From Novosphingobium sp. HII-3 (GTDB taxonomy: Bacteria; Pseudomonadota; Alphaproteobacteria; Sphingomonadales; Sphingomonadaceae): 64,000 nucleotides of DNA. Position numbers and translations under genes: made by a program. The stretch spans positions 62,001 through 126,000 of the forward strand of contig NZ_PPSM01000025.1 of NCBI RefSeq assembly GCF_002916655.1, written 5' to 3'. Below are positions 20,732-29,574 of this stretch, one piece after another (position 1 is the stretch's first letter; every line of letters begins with the position of its first letter). The notes below the pieces were generated by a model. That model was not told the origin of the DNA. It ran no database searches and saw only the letters and a program-made list of their open reading frames with translations.

Positions 20732-22573
20732 CTATTCGGTCTCCTCGATCTGGGCGAGCAGCACATCGACCTGCACCTGCTGGCCGGCTACCGCTTCAAG
20801 TCTGGCGACGACACCGTCGAACGGCGCCGTCAGAGTGTGTTCCATCTTCATCGCTTCCAGTGTCAGCAGCTTCTGTCCCCTGGTGACGGACTGCCCCTGC
20901 GACACCTCTACGTGGATCACCTTGCCGGGCATCGGCGCCAGGATCGCGCCCGATCCATCCGCCGCTCCGTGCGCACCATCCCTGCGCCAGGGCGTGAGCA
21001 GCCATGCCTGCCCCTGTTCCGTCACGAGCACGCCGCTTGACGGCTCCTCGCTCCCTTCGCCCTCAAGTTCGATCTCGATCTTCTCGCCATCGAGCAGGAA
21101 CCAGGCGGCGCGGCGCGGCGGGGCGTTGAGGCGCAGACCGGGCGCGATCGTGGTCGGAACAAGCGCCGATGCCGCCGCTCGCAGCGCCTCAGCCGACGGC
21201 GCCGGAGGCTCCGCCAGAACCTCGCCATCGCGCCCGATCAGACCGGTATCCACCTTGCCGCCCGCGAAGTCCGCGTGCTGCAGGGCTTTGACGAGGAAGG
21301 AAGCGTTGGTCCGCACCGGCCAGACGGCGGTGCCCTCCAGCATCTCCCCGAGCCGCTCGCGGGCTTCGTCCCGATCCTCGCCCCACGCGATGACCTTGGC
21401 GATCATGGGGTCGTAGAAGGGCGAAACTTCCGCCCCTTCATAAACGCCTGTGTCGATGCGTCCGCCTTCGCTTTCGCCGAACTGCAGGAGCTCCAGCCGT
21501 CCGATGCTCGGGAGGAAGCCCTTGGCCGGATCTTCGGCGTAGAGGCGCGCTTCCATCGCCCAGCCGTCTATCGTGAGATCGTCCTGCGAAAGCGGCAGCG
21601 GCTCGCCGCTGGCGACACGAAGTTGCCATTCGACAAGGTCGACGCCGGTGATCGCCTCAGTCACCGGGTGTTCCACCTGAAGCCGGGTGTTCATCTCCAT
21701 GAACCAGATCCGATCCGCGCTCAACGCACCCGAACCGTCGGCGATGAATTCGATTGTTCCGGCACCGACATAATCGACCGCCTTTGCCGCCCGCACGGCG
21801 GCCGCGCACAAGGCCTCGCGCGTGGCGGCGTCCATGCCGGGCGCCGGGGCTTCCTCGATCACCTTCTGGTGACGCCGCTGCAACGAGCAGTCCCGCTCGA
21901 ACAGGTGAACGACGTTGCCCTGCCTGTCCCCGAAGACCTGCACTTCGATATGGCGCGGCGAAGCGATGTACTTTTCAATCAGCACGTGATCGTTGCCGAA
22001 CGAGGACGCTGCCTCCCGCTTGCACGAAGTCAGGGCATCCGCGAAGCTTTCGGCGCTCTCCACAAGACGCATGCCCTTGCCGCCGCCGCCGGCCACGGCC
22101 TTGATGAGCACAGGGTAGCCGATCGCCGCCGCCTCCTGCGCAAGACGATCCGGATCCTGATCCTCACCCATGTAGCCCGGAGTTACCGGGACGCCGGCTG
22201 CGGCCATGAGCTTCTTGGCTGCGTCCTTGAGCCCCATCGCGGTGATCGAGGACGGGTTCGGTCCGACCCAGACGATCCCGGCATCGCTGACCGCCTGCGC
22301 GAACTCGGCGTTTTCAGACAGGAAGCCGTAGCCGGGATGGATGGCCTCCGCCCTGGTCTGCCGGGCAGCGTCGAGGATCCTTTCGGCAACGAGGTAGCTT
22401 TCGCGCGTGGGCGAAGCCCCGATATGCACGGCGTCGTCCGCCTCCTGCACATGGAGCGCGTTCGCGTCTGCATCGGAATAGACGGCGATCGTTCGGATAC
22501 CGAGGCCACGAGCGGTGCGGATGATGCGGCAGGCGATTTCGCCACGATTGGCGATCAACAGGGACTGGATCAT
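20732..22573 (-). CDS. acyl-CoA carboxylase biotin carboxylase/BCCP subunit
   Basis: Alpha subunit (613 residues) of a biotin-dependent acyl-CoA carboxylase. It has the biotin carboxylase N-domain (LIANRGEIACRIIRTARGLGI), the ATP-grasp Gly loop GGGGKGMRLV near residue 165, FMEMNTRLQVEHPVTE near residue 288, and a C-terminal BCCP domain with biotinylated Lys in EAMKMEHT near residue 581. Its architecture matches methylcrotonyl-, geranyl- and propionyl-CoA carboxylases. Its ATG overlaps the stop of the DUF3088 gene (ATGA) and its stop nearly abuts maoC, so the four genes form one tightly coupled operon. Confidence 0.95.
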   Translation of the reverse strand: MIQSLLIANRGEIACRIIRTARGLGIRTIAVYSDADANALHVQEADDAVHIGASPTRESYLVAERILDAARQTRAEAIHPGYGFLSENAEFAQAVSDAGIVWVGPNPSSITAMGLKDAAKKLMAAAGVPVTPGYMGEDQDPDRLAQEAAAIGYPVLIKAVAGGGGKGMRLVESAESFADALTSCKREAASSFGNDHVLIEKYIASPRHIEVQVFGDRQGNVVHLFERDCSLQRRHQKVIEEAPAPGMDAATREALCAAAVRAAKAVDYVGAGTIEFIADGSGALSADRIWFMEMNTRLQVEHPVTEAITGVDLVEWQLRVASGEPLPLSQDDLTIDGWAMEARLYAEDPAKGFLPSIGRLELLQFGESEGGRIDTGVYEGAEVSPFYDPMIAKVIAWGEDRDEARERLGEMLEGTAVWPVRTNASFLVKALQHADFAGGKVDTGLIGRDGEVLAEPPAPSAEALRAAASALVPTTIAPGLRLNAPPRRAAWFLLDGEKIEIELEGEGSEEPSSGVLVTEQGQAWLLTPWRRDGAHGAADGSGAILAPMPGKVIHVEVSQGQSVTRGQKLLTLEAMKMEHTLTAPFDGVVARLEAVAGQQVQVDVLLAQIEETE

Positions 22574-22896
22574 GGGTGACGCTCCGGGAAACCGTGGCGG
22601 GTATGCAGCGCGGCAAGCAGCGGCTCGATCTCGTTCACGAAGCCGCCTTCGGCGAACGCCAGCGCGGGAAGATTCTGGTTCGCTTCACCCAGAGCGGCGA
22701 CGACCGCCTCGCGCGGGCGCGGCCAACCGACGCGCACCACCTCGATACGTGTCGAACGCTCCGGAAAAAGGGCAAGAAGCCCCTCCACCGTGACGCAATC
22801 CTTGCAGTAGAAGCGGCGACCTTCGTAGTCCGGATCCGCCCAGTCGCAGTCGAGCACGAAGAGCGTGTCCTTCGTGATGTTCGCGGCGTCCGTCAC
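22570..22896 (-). CDS. DUF3088 family protein, thioredoxin-fold-like, inside carboxylase operon
   Basis: 108-residue protein starting with GTG ([19 protein letters not shown]), whose GTGA overlaps the carboxyltransferase stop; its own TGA overlaps the ATG of the biotin carboxylase gene. I recognise DUF3088 from the [11 protein letters not shown] and YCKDC patterns. The Cys31-x-x-Cys34 pair after a beta strand and the LPAL segment near residue 77 resemble a thioredoxin or GST N-terminal fold, with the latter at the cis-Pro position. The function is unknown; its wedged position between two enzyme subunits suggests a role in carboxylase assembly or protection. A longer in-frame reading upstream is spurious. 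Confidence 0.85.
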   Translation of the reverse strand: MTDAANITKDTLFVLDCDWADPDYEGRRFYCKDCVTVEGLLALFPERSTRIEVVRVGWPRPREAVVAALGEANQNLPALAFAEGGFVNEIEPLLAALHTRHGFPERHP

Positions 22897-24494
22897 ATCC
22901 GGAACACCCCGAAGCGGGGTGCCTCCTCGATGGGCGCTTCGAGGCAGGCGGAAAGAGCGAGCCCAAGCACATCGCGCGTCTGGGCCGGGTCGATCACGCC
23001 GTCGTCCCAGAGCCGAGCCGTGGCGTAGTACGGGTTGCCCTCGTCCTCGTACTTCTGGCGGATAGGGGCCTTGAAGGCTTCCGCGTCGTCCGGCGTCCAC
23101 TTCGCCGCATCCCGGTGAACGGTGGCCAGCACGCTCGCCGCCTGCTCCCCGCCCATGACGGAGATGCGGGCATTGGGCCAGGTGAACAGGAAGCGGGGAT
23201 CGTAGGCCCGGCCGCACATGCCGTAGTTGCCGGCACCGAACGAGCCGCCGATCAACACGGTCAGCTTGGGAACCTGGGCGGTCGCGACGGCTGTAACCAG
23301 CTTCGCTCCGTGCTTGGCGATGCCTTCGGCCTCGTACTTGCCGCCGACCATGAAGCCGGAGATGTTCTGGAGGAACAGCAGGGGAATGCGGCGCTGGCAG
23401 GCCAGTTCGATAAAGTGCGCCCCCTTCTGGGCACTTTCGGAAAAGAGCACGCCGTTGTTGGCGAGGATGGCCACCGGCAGCCCGTGGATATGCGCAAAGC
23501 CGCAGACGAGCGTGGTGCCGTAGAGCGCCTTGAACTCGTGGAATTCGCTGCCGTCGACGATGCGGGCGATCACCTCGTGCACGTCGTAAGGGGCGCGCAC
23601 GTCCTCGGGGATGACCGAATAGAGTTCCTGCGGGTTGTACTTCGGTGGCCTTGGCTCCCGGACGGCAAGATCGTGCCGGTGCGCCGGACCGAGATGGCTG
23701 ACGATGTCGCGCACGATGGTCAGCGCGTGTTCGTCATCCTCCGCCAGGTGATCGGTCACGCCGGACTTGCGCGAATGGAGATCGCCACCGCCCAGATCCT
23801 CGGCGCTGATGACTTCGCCGGTCGCCGCCTGCACCAGCGGCGGCCCGGCAAGGAAGATCGTCCCCTGCTCCTTCACGATCACGGTTTCGTCGCTCATCGC
23901 CGGAACGTAGGCGCCGCCGGCGGTGCAGCTTCCCATGACGCTGGCGATCTGGGGAATGCCCCTGGCGCTCATCTGCGCCTGATTGAAGAAGAAGCGCCCG
24001 AAGTGATCGCGGTCGGGAAAGACTTCCGCCTGGTTCGGCAGGTTCGCGCCGCCGCTGTCGACGAGGTAGATGCACGGCAGCCGGTTCGCCTGCGCGATCT
24101 CCTGCGCGCGGATGTGCTTCTTGACCGTCAGCGGGAAGTAGGTTCCCCCCTTCACTGTCGCGTCATTGGCGAAGATCATGCACTGGCGATCGGATACGCG
24201 GCCGATGCCCGCGATGATGCCTGCGCCCGGTACTTCGTCGCCATACATGCCGTTGGCCGCCAGTTGTCCAATCTCGAGGAACGGCGAACCGGGATCGAGA
24301 AGCCGTTCCACACGATCGCGCGGAAGCAGCTTGCCGCGCGAAAGGTGCCGCTGGCGCGATCGCTCGTCGCCGCCAAGCGCTGCCTTGGCCACGCGTTCGC
24401 GCAGTTCGGCCACAAGGGCGCGGTTATGCCCGTCGCGAGCCCTGGCCTCGGGACTGTCGAGATTCACGTTGGTCTGCAGGACCGGCGCGCTCAT
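22893..24494 (-). CDS. acyl-CoA carboxylase carboxyltransferase subunit (MCC/GCC type)
   Basis: Beta subunit, 533 residues, moving the carboxyl group from biotin to an acyl-CoA. The sequence follows the methylcrotonyl/geranyl-CoA branch: [28 protein letters not shown] near residue 127, [42 protein letters not shown] near residue 226, and the C-terminal [22 protein letters not shown] cannot separate methylcrotonyl- from geranyl-CoA specificity by eye. It is the first gene of the operon and diverges from a LysR regulator; the usual LiuR (MerR-type) regulator and liuA/liuC/liuE neighbours are not present. Confidence 0.93.
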   Translation of the reverse strand: MSAPVLQTNVNLDSPEARARDGHNRALVAELRERVAKAALGGDERSRQRHLSRGKLLPRDRVERLLDPGSPFLEIGQLAANGMYGDEVPGAGIIAGIGRVSDRQCMIFANDATVKGGTYFPLTVKKHIRAQEIAQANRLPCIYLVDSGGANLPNQAEVFPDRDHFGRFFFNQAQMSARGIPQIASVMGSCTAGGAYVPAMSDETVIVKEQGTIFLAGPPLVQAATGEVISAEDLGGGDLHSRKSGVTDHLAEDDEHALTIVRDIVSHLGPAHRHDLAVREPRPPKYNPQELYSVIPEDVRAPYDVHEVIARIVDGSEFHEFKALYGTTLVCGFAHIHGLPVAILANNGVLFSESAQKGAHFIELACQRRIPLLFLQNISGFMVGGKYEAEGIAKHGAKLVTAVATAQVPKLTVLIGGSFGAGNYGMCGRAYDPRFLFTWPNARISVMGGEQAASVLATVHRDAAKWTPDDAEAFKAPIRQKYEDEGNPYYATARLWDDGVIDPAQTRDVLGLALSACLEAPIEEAPRFGVFRM

Positions 24495-24573
24495 GCCTCT
24501 TCCTTCCTTGCAGTCGGCATCGCGGCGCCGACCGTTTCGATTTACAGCATCTATCTAGACATGCCGCCGACCA

Positions 24574-24596
24574 TGCGGAAATTGAAAGTTTCCGCA
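24574..24596. promoter_or_regulatory. candidate LysR operator in divergent region
   Basis: Perfect inverted repeat TGCGGAAA-N7-TTTCCGCA in the 122-base gap between the carboxyltransferase and LysR genes. A second, smaller repeat CATAG-N7-CTATG (24603-24619) overlaps the LysR start codon. Both fit the two-site arrangement of LysR-controlled divergent promoters. Confidence 0.6.
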
Positions 24597-24616
24597 GTTC
24601 GTCATAGATCGCACCT

Positions 24617-25513
24617 ATGATAGACCAGTACCTGCTGCGCTACTTCCTAGCCGTTGCCGAGACCGGCAACTTCAGCCGGGCCGCCCGCCGCGTGAGCGTG
24701 ACCCAGCCGACGCTCTCGGCGGGGATTGCCAAGCTGGAGCGGGAACTGGGCGCACGCCTGTTCGATCGGGACCGCCAGCGCGTGGCGCTCACTCCCGCCG
24801 GCAGCCGGTTCCTCGTCCGCGCACGGCGCATCGCGGCGGAGTACGAACACGCGCTTGTCGAACTGAGCGAAGTGACCGACCCGACACTCCTGCGCATCGG
24901 TGTCCTGAACACGATTCCCACGCGGCTGATCGAAGGCTGGCTGGCGCAGCACCGCGCGCTCGGCTCCGGCGAGGCGCTGGAGATACTCGACGGTTCGGAG
25001 CGCGACATCGCCGAGCGCCTCGAACGCGGCCGCATTGATCTTGCCCTGACAGTCGTGCGCCCGCACCACGCCCGCTTCGCCCCCGAGCTCCTGGCCCGTG
25101 AGCGCTACATGATGGTGCTTCCTCCCGGACATCCCCTGGCGGGCGAAGCGGAGGTGCAGGCCGAACAGATGGCCCGTGATCGCATGGCCCTTCGCCGACA
25201 CTGCGAAGCCCTGCCCGAAATCAACCGTTTCTTCGTCGAGCGCGGGGTGCGACCGCGCTTCGTGCTCAAGACCACAAGCGACGAACGAGTGCTTGCCGTG
25301 GTGCGCAGCGGAGGGGGCGTAGGAATGATGCCGGAAAGCTTCGCGGCCGGTCCGGAGCGTTTCGTCCCCGTACGCGACTTCGAACTCATCCGCGAGGTGG
25401 GCCTGCTGCACGCCGGCGATGCGCAGGTGCGACAGGGACAGGCAAGCCCCTTCGTCACCTTGGTCCGGCACCACTACGAAAGCGCACCAAGCCCTCCGAT
25501 CGCGGCTGGATAA
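24617..25513 (+). CDS. LysR family transcriptional regulator
   Basis: 298-residue LTTR with the N-terminal helix-turn-helix YFLAVAETGNFSRAARRVSVTQPTLSAGIAKLERELG (residues about 9-45, shown here as separate helices: NFSRAARRVSVTQPTLSAG) and a C-terminal periplasmic-binding-like effector domain with GGVGMMPE near residue 234. It diverges from the acyl-CoA carboxylase operon across a 122-base region holding a perfect inverted repeat, so it is the likely regulator of that operon, with effector unknown. The LLM-flavoprotein cluster converges on it. Confidence 0.93.
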   Translation: MIDQYLLRYFLAVAETGNFSRAARRVSVTQPTLSAGIAKLERELGARLFDRDRQRVALTPAGSRFLVRARRIAAEYEHALVELSEVTDPTLLRIGVLNTIPTRLIEGWLAQHRALGSGEALEILDGSERDIAERLERGRIDLALTVVRPHHARFAPELLARERYMMVLPPGHPLAGEAEVQAEQMARDRMALRRHCEALPEINRFFVERGVRPRFVLKTTSDERVLAVVRSGGGVGMMPESFAAGPERFVPVRDFELIREVGLLHAGDAQVRQGQASPFVTLVRHHYESAPSPPIAAG

Positions 25514-25532
25514 GCCCTCTCGCCGCTGCCCG

Positions 25533-26546
25533 TCAGCCGCCTATGGCCTCCCGCAACTCCGGCATTGTCTTCTGCAACAGCTTCAGGCTCTTCCAGCCTT
25601 CCTGCGGCGAAAGGCCGCCGAGCAGGGGCTGGAAGCCGATGTTGCCGCCCTCAGCCTGCCGCACCTTCTCGACCAGCATCTGCGGCGTCCACGCGGCGAA
25701 CATGCCGGCCTGGCGCAGAACGGCGGGATCAGTCATGCCCTTGAACGGCGAACTGGACGCATCGCCTTCCGCCTCTGCCCACTTGGCGTATTCGGTGATG
25801 ACGTGAACCGCGTGCGGCGCGATCGCCTCCCAGCCTTGATCAGGATCCTCGCACAAGTGCACGGCCAGCGGCATGCCCGGTCGTGGACGATAGTATGTGC
25901 GGGGCCGATTGCCCAGCCGCTGGCATTCGGCGAGGTAGATGTCGACGAGATCGCCCTTCATGGGCCCGAAGCCAACGCCGAACCTCGCCGCGCGCCGCGC
26001 CGACGCCGGAACGCCGCCACCGACAAGGATGATGTCTTCGGGCTCCTGCACCGGGCGGGGTCGAACGAAGATCGGCCGGGTTTCCGCACCATCGTCGTGC
26101 TCGAACCGCTCGCCCTTCAGAGCCCGGATAATGATCTCGAGCCCCTCGTCCATCAGCTTTGCGCGATCCTTGAGCGATTTGCGGAACATCGCGAATTCGT
26201 GGGGTACGTAACCCGCACCGAAGATGACCTTGAGGCGGCCGTTCGACAGGTTATCGACCACCGCCATCTGCTCGGCCAGTTCCACCGGATCGTGCAGAGG
26301 CAGGATCACGGCGCCGAGAAGGAAACGGATGCGGCGCGTGACCGCAGCCATGCCTCCCGCGAGCACGAAAGGCTGCGGCAGGTAGCCGTCGTCCGAGCCA
26401 TGGTGCTGCATCAGCCCGATCTGATCGGCGCCGATCGCATCCGCGAAAGCGGCCATGTCGATCGCCGCCCGGTAAAGGTCGGCTGTCGGTGTCGCCCACT
26501 CGGGCGAGCGCATGTCGAACGAGACGGTGATCGTGAAGTCCTTCAT
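25533..26546 (-). CDS. LLM class flavin-dependent oxidoreductase
   Basis: Luciferase-like monooxygenase/F420-type TIM-barrel protein, 337 residues. Typical elements are the N-terminal strand FTITVSFDMRSP, the helix ATPTADLYRAAIDMAAFADAIGAD, MQHHGSDDGYLPQPFVLAGGMAAVT, and LPLHDPVELAEQMAVVDNLSNGRLKVIFGAGY, the classic LLM flavin-site stretch. It uses FMN or F420, with substrate unknown. Its start overlaps the SnoaL-like gene stop as ATGA, so the SDR, SnoaL-like protein and LLM enzyme are one operon. Confidence 0.9.
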   Translation of the reverse strand: MKDFTITVSFDMRSPEWATPTADLYRAAIDMAAFADAIGADQIGLMQHHGSDDGYLPQPFVLAGGMAAVTRRIRFLLGAVILPLHDPVELAEQMAVVDNLSNGRLKVIFGAGYVPHEFAMFRKSLKDRAKLMDEGLEIIIRALKGERFEHDDGAETRPIFVRPRPVQEPEDIILVGGGVPASARRAARFGVGFGPMKGDLVDIYLAECQRLGNRPRTYYRPRPGMPLAVHLCEDPDQGWEAIAPHAVHVITEYAKWAEAEGDASSSPFKGMTDPAVLRQAGMFAAWTPQMLVEKVRQAEGGNIGFQPLLGGLSPQEGWKSLKLLQKTMPELREAIGG

Positions 26547-27049
26547 CGGCCTGCTCCCATGGCGCTATAGGAAGGATCGTTCCCGTCCCGCCGCGCCCAG
26601 TCATGACTGTGCATCGGCGTGACCTCCCGTACGGAGTCGTGGTCGATCACCGCGTCCCGATGATCGATGCGCCAGATGCCGTGGCGGCAGGACCAGCGAT
26701 CGCAGTAGCGCGCCCAGATCTCGATGTGCCGGATCACTCCCTCACGTACCGCCCGCAGCGTCGCGGTCACGTACGCTTCGCTGCCCGCCTCCATGCCATC
26801 GACGGCGATGATGACGTTGGATACCTGGTGCGAGTGGGACTGAAGCTGGCGGTGCGCGGCGCAGATCCACTCGATCGCGTCATGGCCACGCCCGCGAAAG
26901 CCGCTTGGCCCATAATCGACGGTCGCATCGTCATGGAAGATCGACTTGCCCAAGGGCACGTCCAGCCGGTCCACGCTGCGGCAGTAGCGGTAGAGCTGTT
27001 CGGTGATGGCGAACTTGTCGGCCAGGTCGGCTGGAACGGCAGCACTCAT
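26543..27049 (-). CDS. SnoaL/NTF2-like protein
   Basis: 168-residue protein with the SnoaL-like cone fold pattern: ITEQLYRYCRSVDRLDVPLGKSIFHDDATVDYG near the start, GHDAIEWICAAHRQL, HQVSNVIIAVDG and WRIDHRDAVIDHD. Members are isomerases, dehydratases, cyclases or small subunits of ring hydroxylases; which applies cannot be told. It begins at the ATG of MSAAVPADLA; the longer frame reaching into the SDR gene is spurious. It lies four bases after the SDR stop and overlaps the LLM start, so all three genes are coupled. A paralogous SnoaL-like gene starts at the far right edge. Confidence 0.85.
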   Translation of the reverse strand: MSAAVPADLADKFAITEQLYRYCRSVDRLDVPLGKSIFHDDATVDYGPSGFRGRGHDAIEWICAAHRQLQSHSHQVSNVIIAVDGMEAGSEAYVTATLRAVREGVIRHIEIWARYCDRWSCRHGIWRIDHRDAVIDHDSVREVTPMHSHDWARRDGNDPSYSAMGAGR

Positions 27050-27053
27050 CAGT

Positions 27054-27863
27054 TCACCCCCTGGCGTAAGCGGCAGCCGCCGCCGCGATCTGCCGGATGC
27101 GGTCGCGCCGTTGCGCCGCCGATGTTGCGGAGACTTTCGCCTCGTCGTCCGCCTCGCCCCAGTTGCAGACGGGGCCGTGGGCAAGACGCTCCAGCCCCAG
27201 CCGCGCGACCGCATCCGCGTTCGCAAGGTCGGACGGGATGGCCATGCCCCGCGCGTTCAGCAATTCGCGATGCGCCGGTGTGTCCGTCCGGCCCAGCACG
27301 TAGCTGAGGACATCGACACCGTGAGGCTGCAGTTCCGCCCACAGCGATTCGCACAGAACGAGGCCAAAGGCCTTGCTGGCCGCATAGACGCCGATGCCCG
27401 GCAAGCCGCCGTAGCAGGCGCCCGAGCCGACCAGGATCAGCCCGCCCCGGCCGCGCGCCTGCATCGGGGCGGCGAAGGCATGAAGGGCGTGCATCGTCGT
27501 CATGACGTTGCGCATGGCCAAGGCGTTCCAGCTGCCGATCACACCATCGAGGAACATCGCACCGTTCGGGTCCGCGCCGGCGTTGAGGATCAGCAGCCCG
27601 ATCTCGCGGCCATGTGCGATCCCCAGCATGCGCTCCGTCGCATCGTCCCGCGAAAGGTCGATGGAGGCTGTCACGCATTCCGTGCCGTAGGCGGCCTTCA
27701 ACTCGGCGGCGAGTGCGTCCAGTGGCGCTTCACGGCGTGATACGAGAACCAGCTTGAAGCCCTTTTCCGCAAGTGCCCGCGCAAACGACGCCCCGGTTCC
27801 TTCCGAAGCCCCCGCGATGAGAGCCCAGGGACCGTATCTTTCCAGGTACTGTCGATCGTCCAT
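27054..27863 (-). CDS. SDR family oxidoreductase
   Basis: Short-chain dehydrogenase, 269 residues. Cofactor loop IAGASEGTGASFARALAEKGFKL near residue 16, with Arg of SRR after strand two suggesting NADP(H); ILNAGADPNG as the NNAG equivalent; catalytic Ser in GSGACYGG, and Tyr/Lys in YAASKAF. The TGASFA variant of the glycine loop and the closing ARG tail resemble ketoreductases of the DltE/YqjQ type. It is the first intact gene of the SDR-SnoaL-LLM operon. Upstream lies only the remnant of an oxidoreductase gene, so promoter sequences may be inherited from that lost gene. Confidence 0.88.
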   Translation of the reverse strand: MDDRQYLERYGPWALIAGASEGTGASFARALAEKGFKLVLVSRREAPLDALAAELKAAYGTECVTASIDLSRDDATERMLGIAHGREIGLLILNAGADPNGAMFLDGVIGSWNALAMRNVMTTMHALHAFAAPMQARGRGGLILVGSGACYGGLPGIGVYAASKAFGLVLCESLWAELQPHGVDVLSYVLGRTDTPAHRELLNARGMAIPSDLANADAVARLGLERLAHGPVCNWGEADDEAKVSATSAAQRRDRIRQIAAAAAAYARG

Positions 27864-28016
27864 GCCGCATCTCCCTGCGTCGCTGCGGCTTCGGCCAAGG
27901 CCTCACCCCGATCGCGCATTGCCCGCGCGGCGTTTTCGTAAGTCCCGCATGCCGAACATCAAGCTCCCCCTCCGCGATGGCGCGCACCTTCGCCCGGGCG
28001 ATGCCGTGCGTGCCCT

Positions 28017-28142
28017 CCCCGCCGCACGGTCCTGCCGCGCCTGATCCAGCAGTAGCCGCACGACGCCCTGCAGCGCCGAGAGCAGGACCTGCCCTTCGGC
28101 TTGCGTGTACTTGTCTTCCAGCGTGACGACCGTTCTGGTCAC
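28017..28142 (-). pseudogene. N-terminal remnant of indolepyruvate ferredoxin oxidoreductase family gene
   Basis: A GTG start with GGGAG five bases upstream opens a frame reading VTRTVVTLEDKYTQAEGQ and, further on, VVRLLLDQARQDRAAG. These 42 residues match, from memory, the conserved N-terminus of large (about 1,150-residue) thiamine-diphosphate indolepyruvate ferredoxin oxidoreductases, which continue as LNTAGFxSGYRGSP. Here homology ends abruptly at AAG and the frame runs into low-complexity Arg-rich sequence to a stop at 27903. More than 95 percent of the gene is therefore missing. It sits between the DUF2889 gene and the SDR operon. The rest of the gap, 27864-28016 and 28143-28264, shows nothing I can name. 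Confidence 0.6.
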
Positions 28143-28264
28143 AGCGGCTCCCGGTTGCTGCCTTGCCGACCGGGCTTTTCAGATGAGCTCTGCTCGCGCA
28201 ACTCGAACCGCGGCCTTGCCCTGCGGGTCAAGCCGCGTTGCGGGATGAGCCGTGCCGCGTATGC

Positions 28265-29308
28265 CTAACCGCCGATCTGGCGGGCGAGCGACGGAACATC
28301 GGCCAAGGCGCGCAGGGCGTCGTTGAGGTGAGTGCAGCCATCCGGACCCCGCAGCTGAGCCAGCACCTCCTCCCGCACATCCGCGAGGTTGCGGCCGACG
28401 AGGCGCTGGGTGTTGGCGATCGCGCCGGGGCACTCCGAAAAGGGCAGGATGCGCGCCTCCGGCTCCAGTGAGAGCAGTTCCAGCGTCTCGATGTCGGCAA
28501 CGGCGCGCAGCAGGTACTCGTGTATGGCGACGCGCCCTCCACCCGGCAGGGAGGAGCTGTCCTGGAAGGCGGAGTCGATGCGCAATACGCCCGCCGCCTC
28601 GTCCCGAACGACATCGATGCGGCGCGCGCGGCGGAAGCCGGGGCCCTCATGGTCGGAAAGGGCGTGCCAGCCGAGAGGGTCGGCCGGGTTGCGCAAGTCG
28701 CCGGCGTCGGCTGTGGCGACATCGTCAGGGCTTGCGTCACCGGAGACGCCGCTGTTGCCTTCCTGCAGGCCCCAGCAGACATTGACCCGCTGCGCCATCA
28801 GTTGTGCGTGCTGGTCCTCTCCCAGCCGTTCGCGCCATTTCGTCCCCCAGTCCGGGTACCACTGCACCCAGGCGAAGGCGCTGACGAGCGCCGTGCCCGA
28901 CAGGTCATCGAGAACGAGGTACAGCGGATGCGCCGCCGCCACGAGGTCGGGCATGGCATCGCGCAACAGGCCGCGAAGGTGGCCACCGGCACGGGCCCCC
29001 ACAAGCTGATCGAGGTTCGCGTGAAAGGGGTTCGCCGCGATGGCGGTGATCGTCTTGTCCTCGGTGAGGCGGGCTTCGTACCGCCCTTCCGCCAACGTGA
29101 GCGCGCCCGCTTCCTCGCTGAGGCGGGCGAGTGGCGTCCACAGGTCGCGCGCGGCGCCGATGAAGCGGCGCTGCCCCTCGACCCCGTCGGGCCAGGACAC
29201 GTCGATGCTGCTCGTGCGGCGCACGGAACCTGCCTGGCGTATAGGGGCGGGATTGGCCGTGCTGCGGGGCGGCGGGGCCAGGGGAGAACGCGTTGTCGTC
29301 ATAGTCAT
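28265..29308 (-). CDS. DUF2889 domain protein
   Basis: 347-residue protein of unknown function. The DUF2889 signature is seen as VRRTSSIDVSWPDG near the start of the domain (residues about 25-40) and GCTHLNDALRALADV near the C-terminus, with the core LPFSECPGAIANTQRLVG. No signal peptide or transmembrane segment is visible. Three alternative starts lie within 16 bases (TTG 29317, ATG 29308, ATG 29302); none has a good ribosome site and I use the first ATG. Genes of this family often sit in catabolic clusters of sphingomonads (recollection), which agrees with the location here beside acyl-CoA and oxidoreductase genes. Confidence 0.75.
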   Translation of the reverse strand: MTMTTTRSPLAPPPRSTANPAPIRQAGSVRRTSSIDVSWPDGVEGQRRFIGAARDLWTPLARLSEEAGALTLAEGRYEARLTEDKTITAIAANPFHANLDQLVGARAGGHLRGLLRDAMPDLVAAAHPLYLVLDDLSGTALVSAFAWVQWYPDWGTKWRERLGEDQHAQLMAQRVNVCWGLQEGNSGVSGDASPDDVATADAGDLRNPADPLGWHALSDHEGPGFRRARRIDVVRDEAAGVLRIDSAFQDSSSLPGGGRVAIHEYLLRAVADIETLELLSLEPEARILPFSECPGAIANTQRLVGRNLADVREEVLAQLRGPDGCTHLNDALRALADVPSLARQIGG

Positions 29309-29574
29309 CAGCGACAACGCTGCACCCGGCGACGCACCGGATCAAGTCCTTCGTGGGACACACAAGTCCCCCAAAAGCGAGGATCGCTGCTCCCGGCATG
29401 CCCCGTCGCTGAAGCGTGACCGACATGCGGAGAGGCGCGAAACTCCGCCCTCTCCCTTCGTGGGGGCGCTGCCGGGTGCCTTGTCACGCCCCGGCAGCGT
29501 CCCTAGACCATGCCGAACCTTTCGCCGCCCATTCACAGGCGTCGTTACCGGCAAACCACGAGGACCTGCACGAA

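Noticed and set aside
22897..23217. Upstream extension of the DUF3088 frame
   Set aside because: It lies inside the carboxyltransferase gene in another frame; the GTG overlap and homology mark the true start.
27698..27987. Possible C-terminal piece of the lost oxidoreductase upstream of the SDR
   Set aside because: None of the three leftward frames ends cleanly before the SDR start or shows the expected C-terminal sequence; only the N-terminal piece is supportable.
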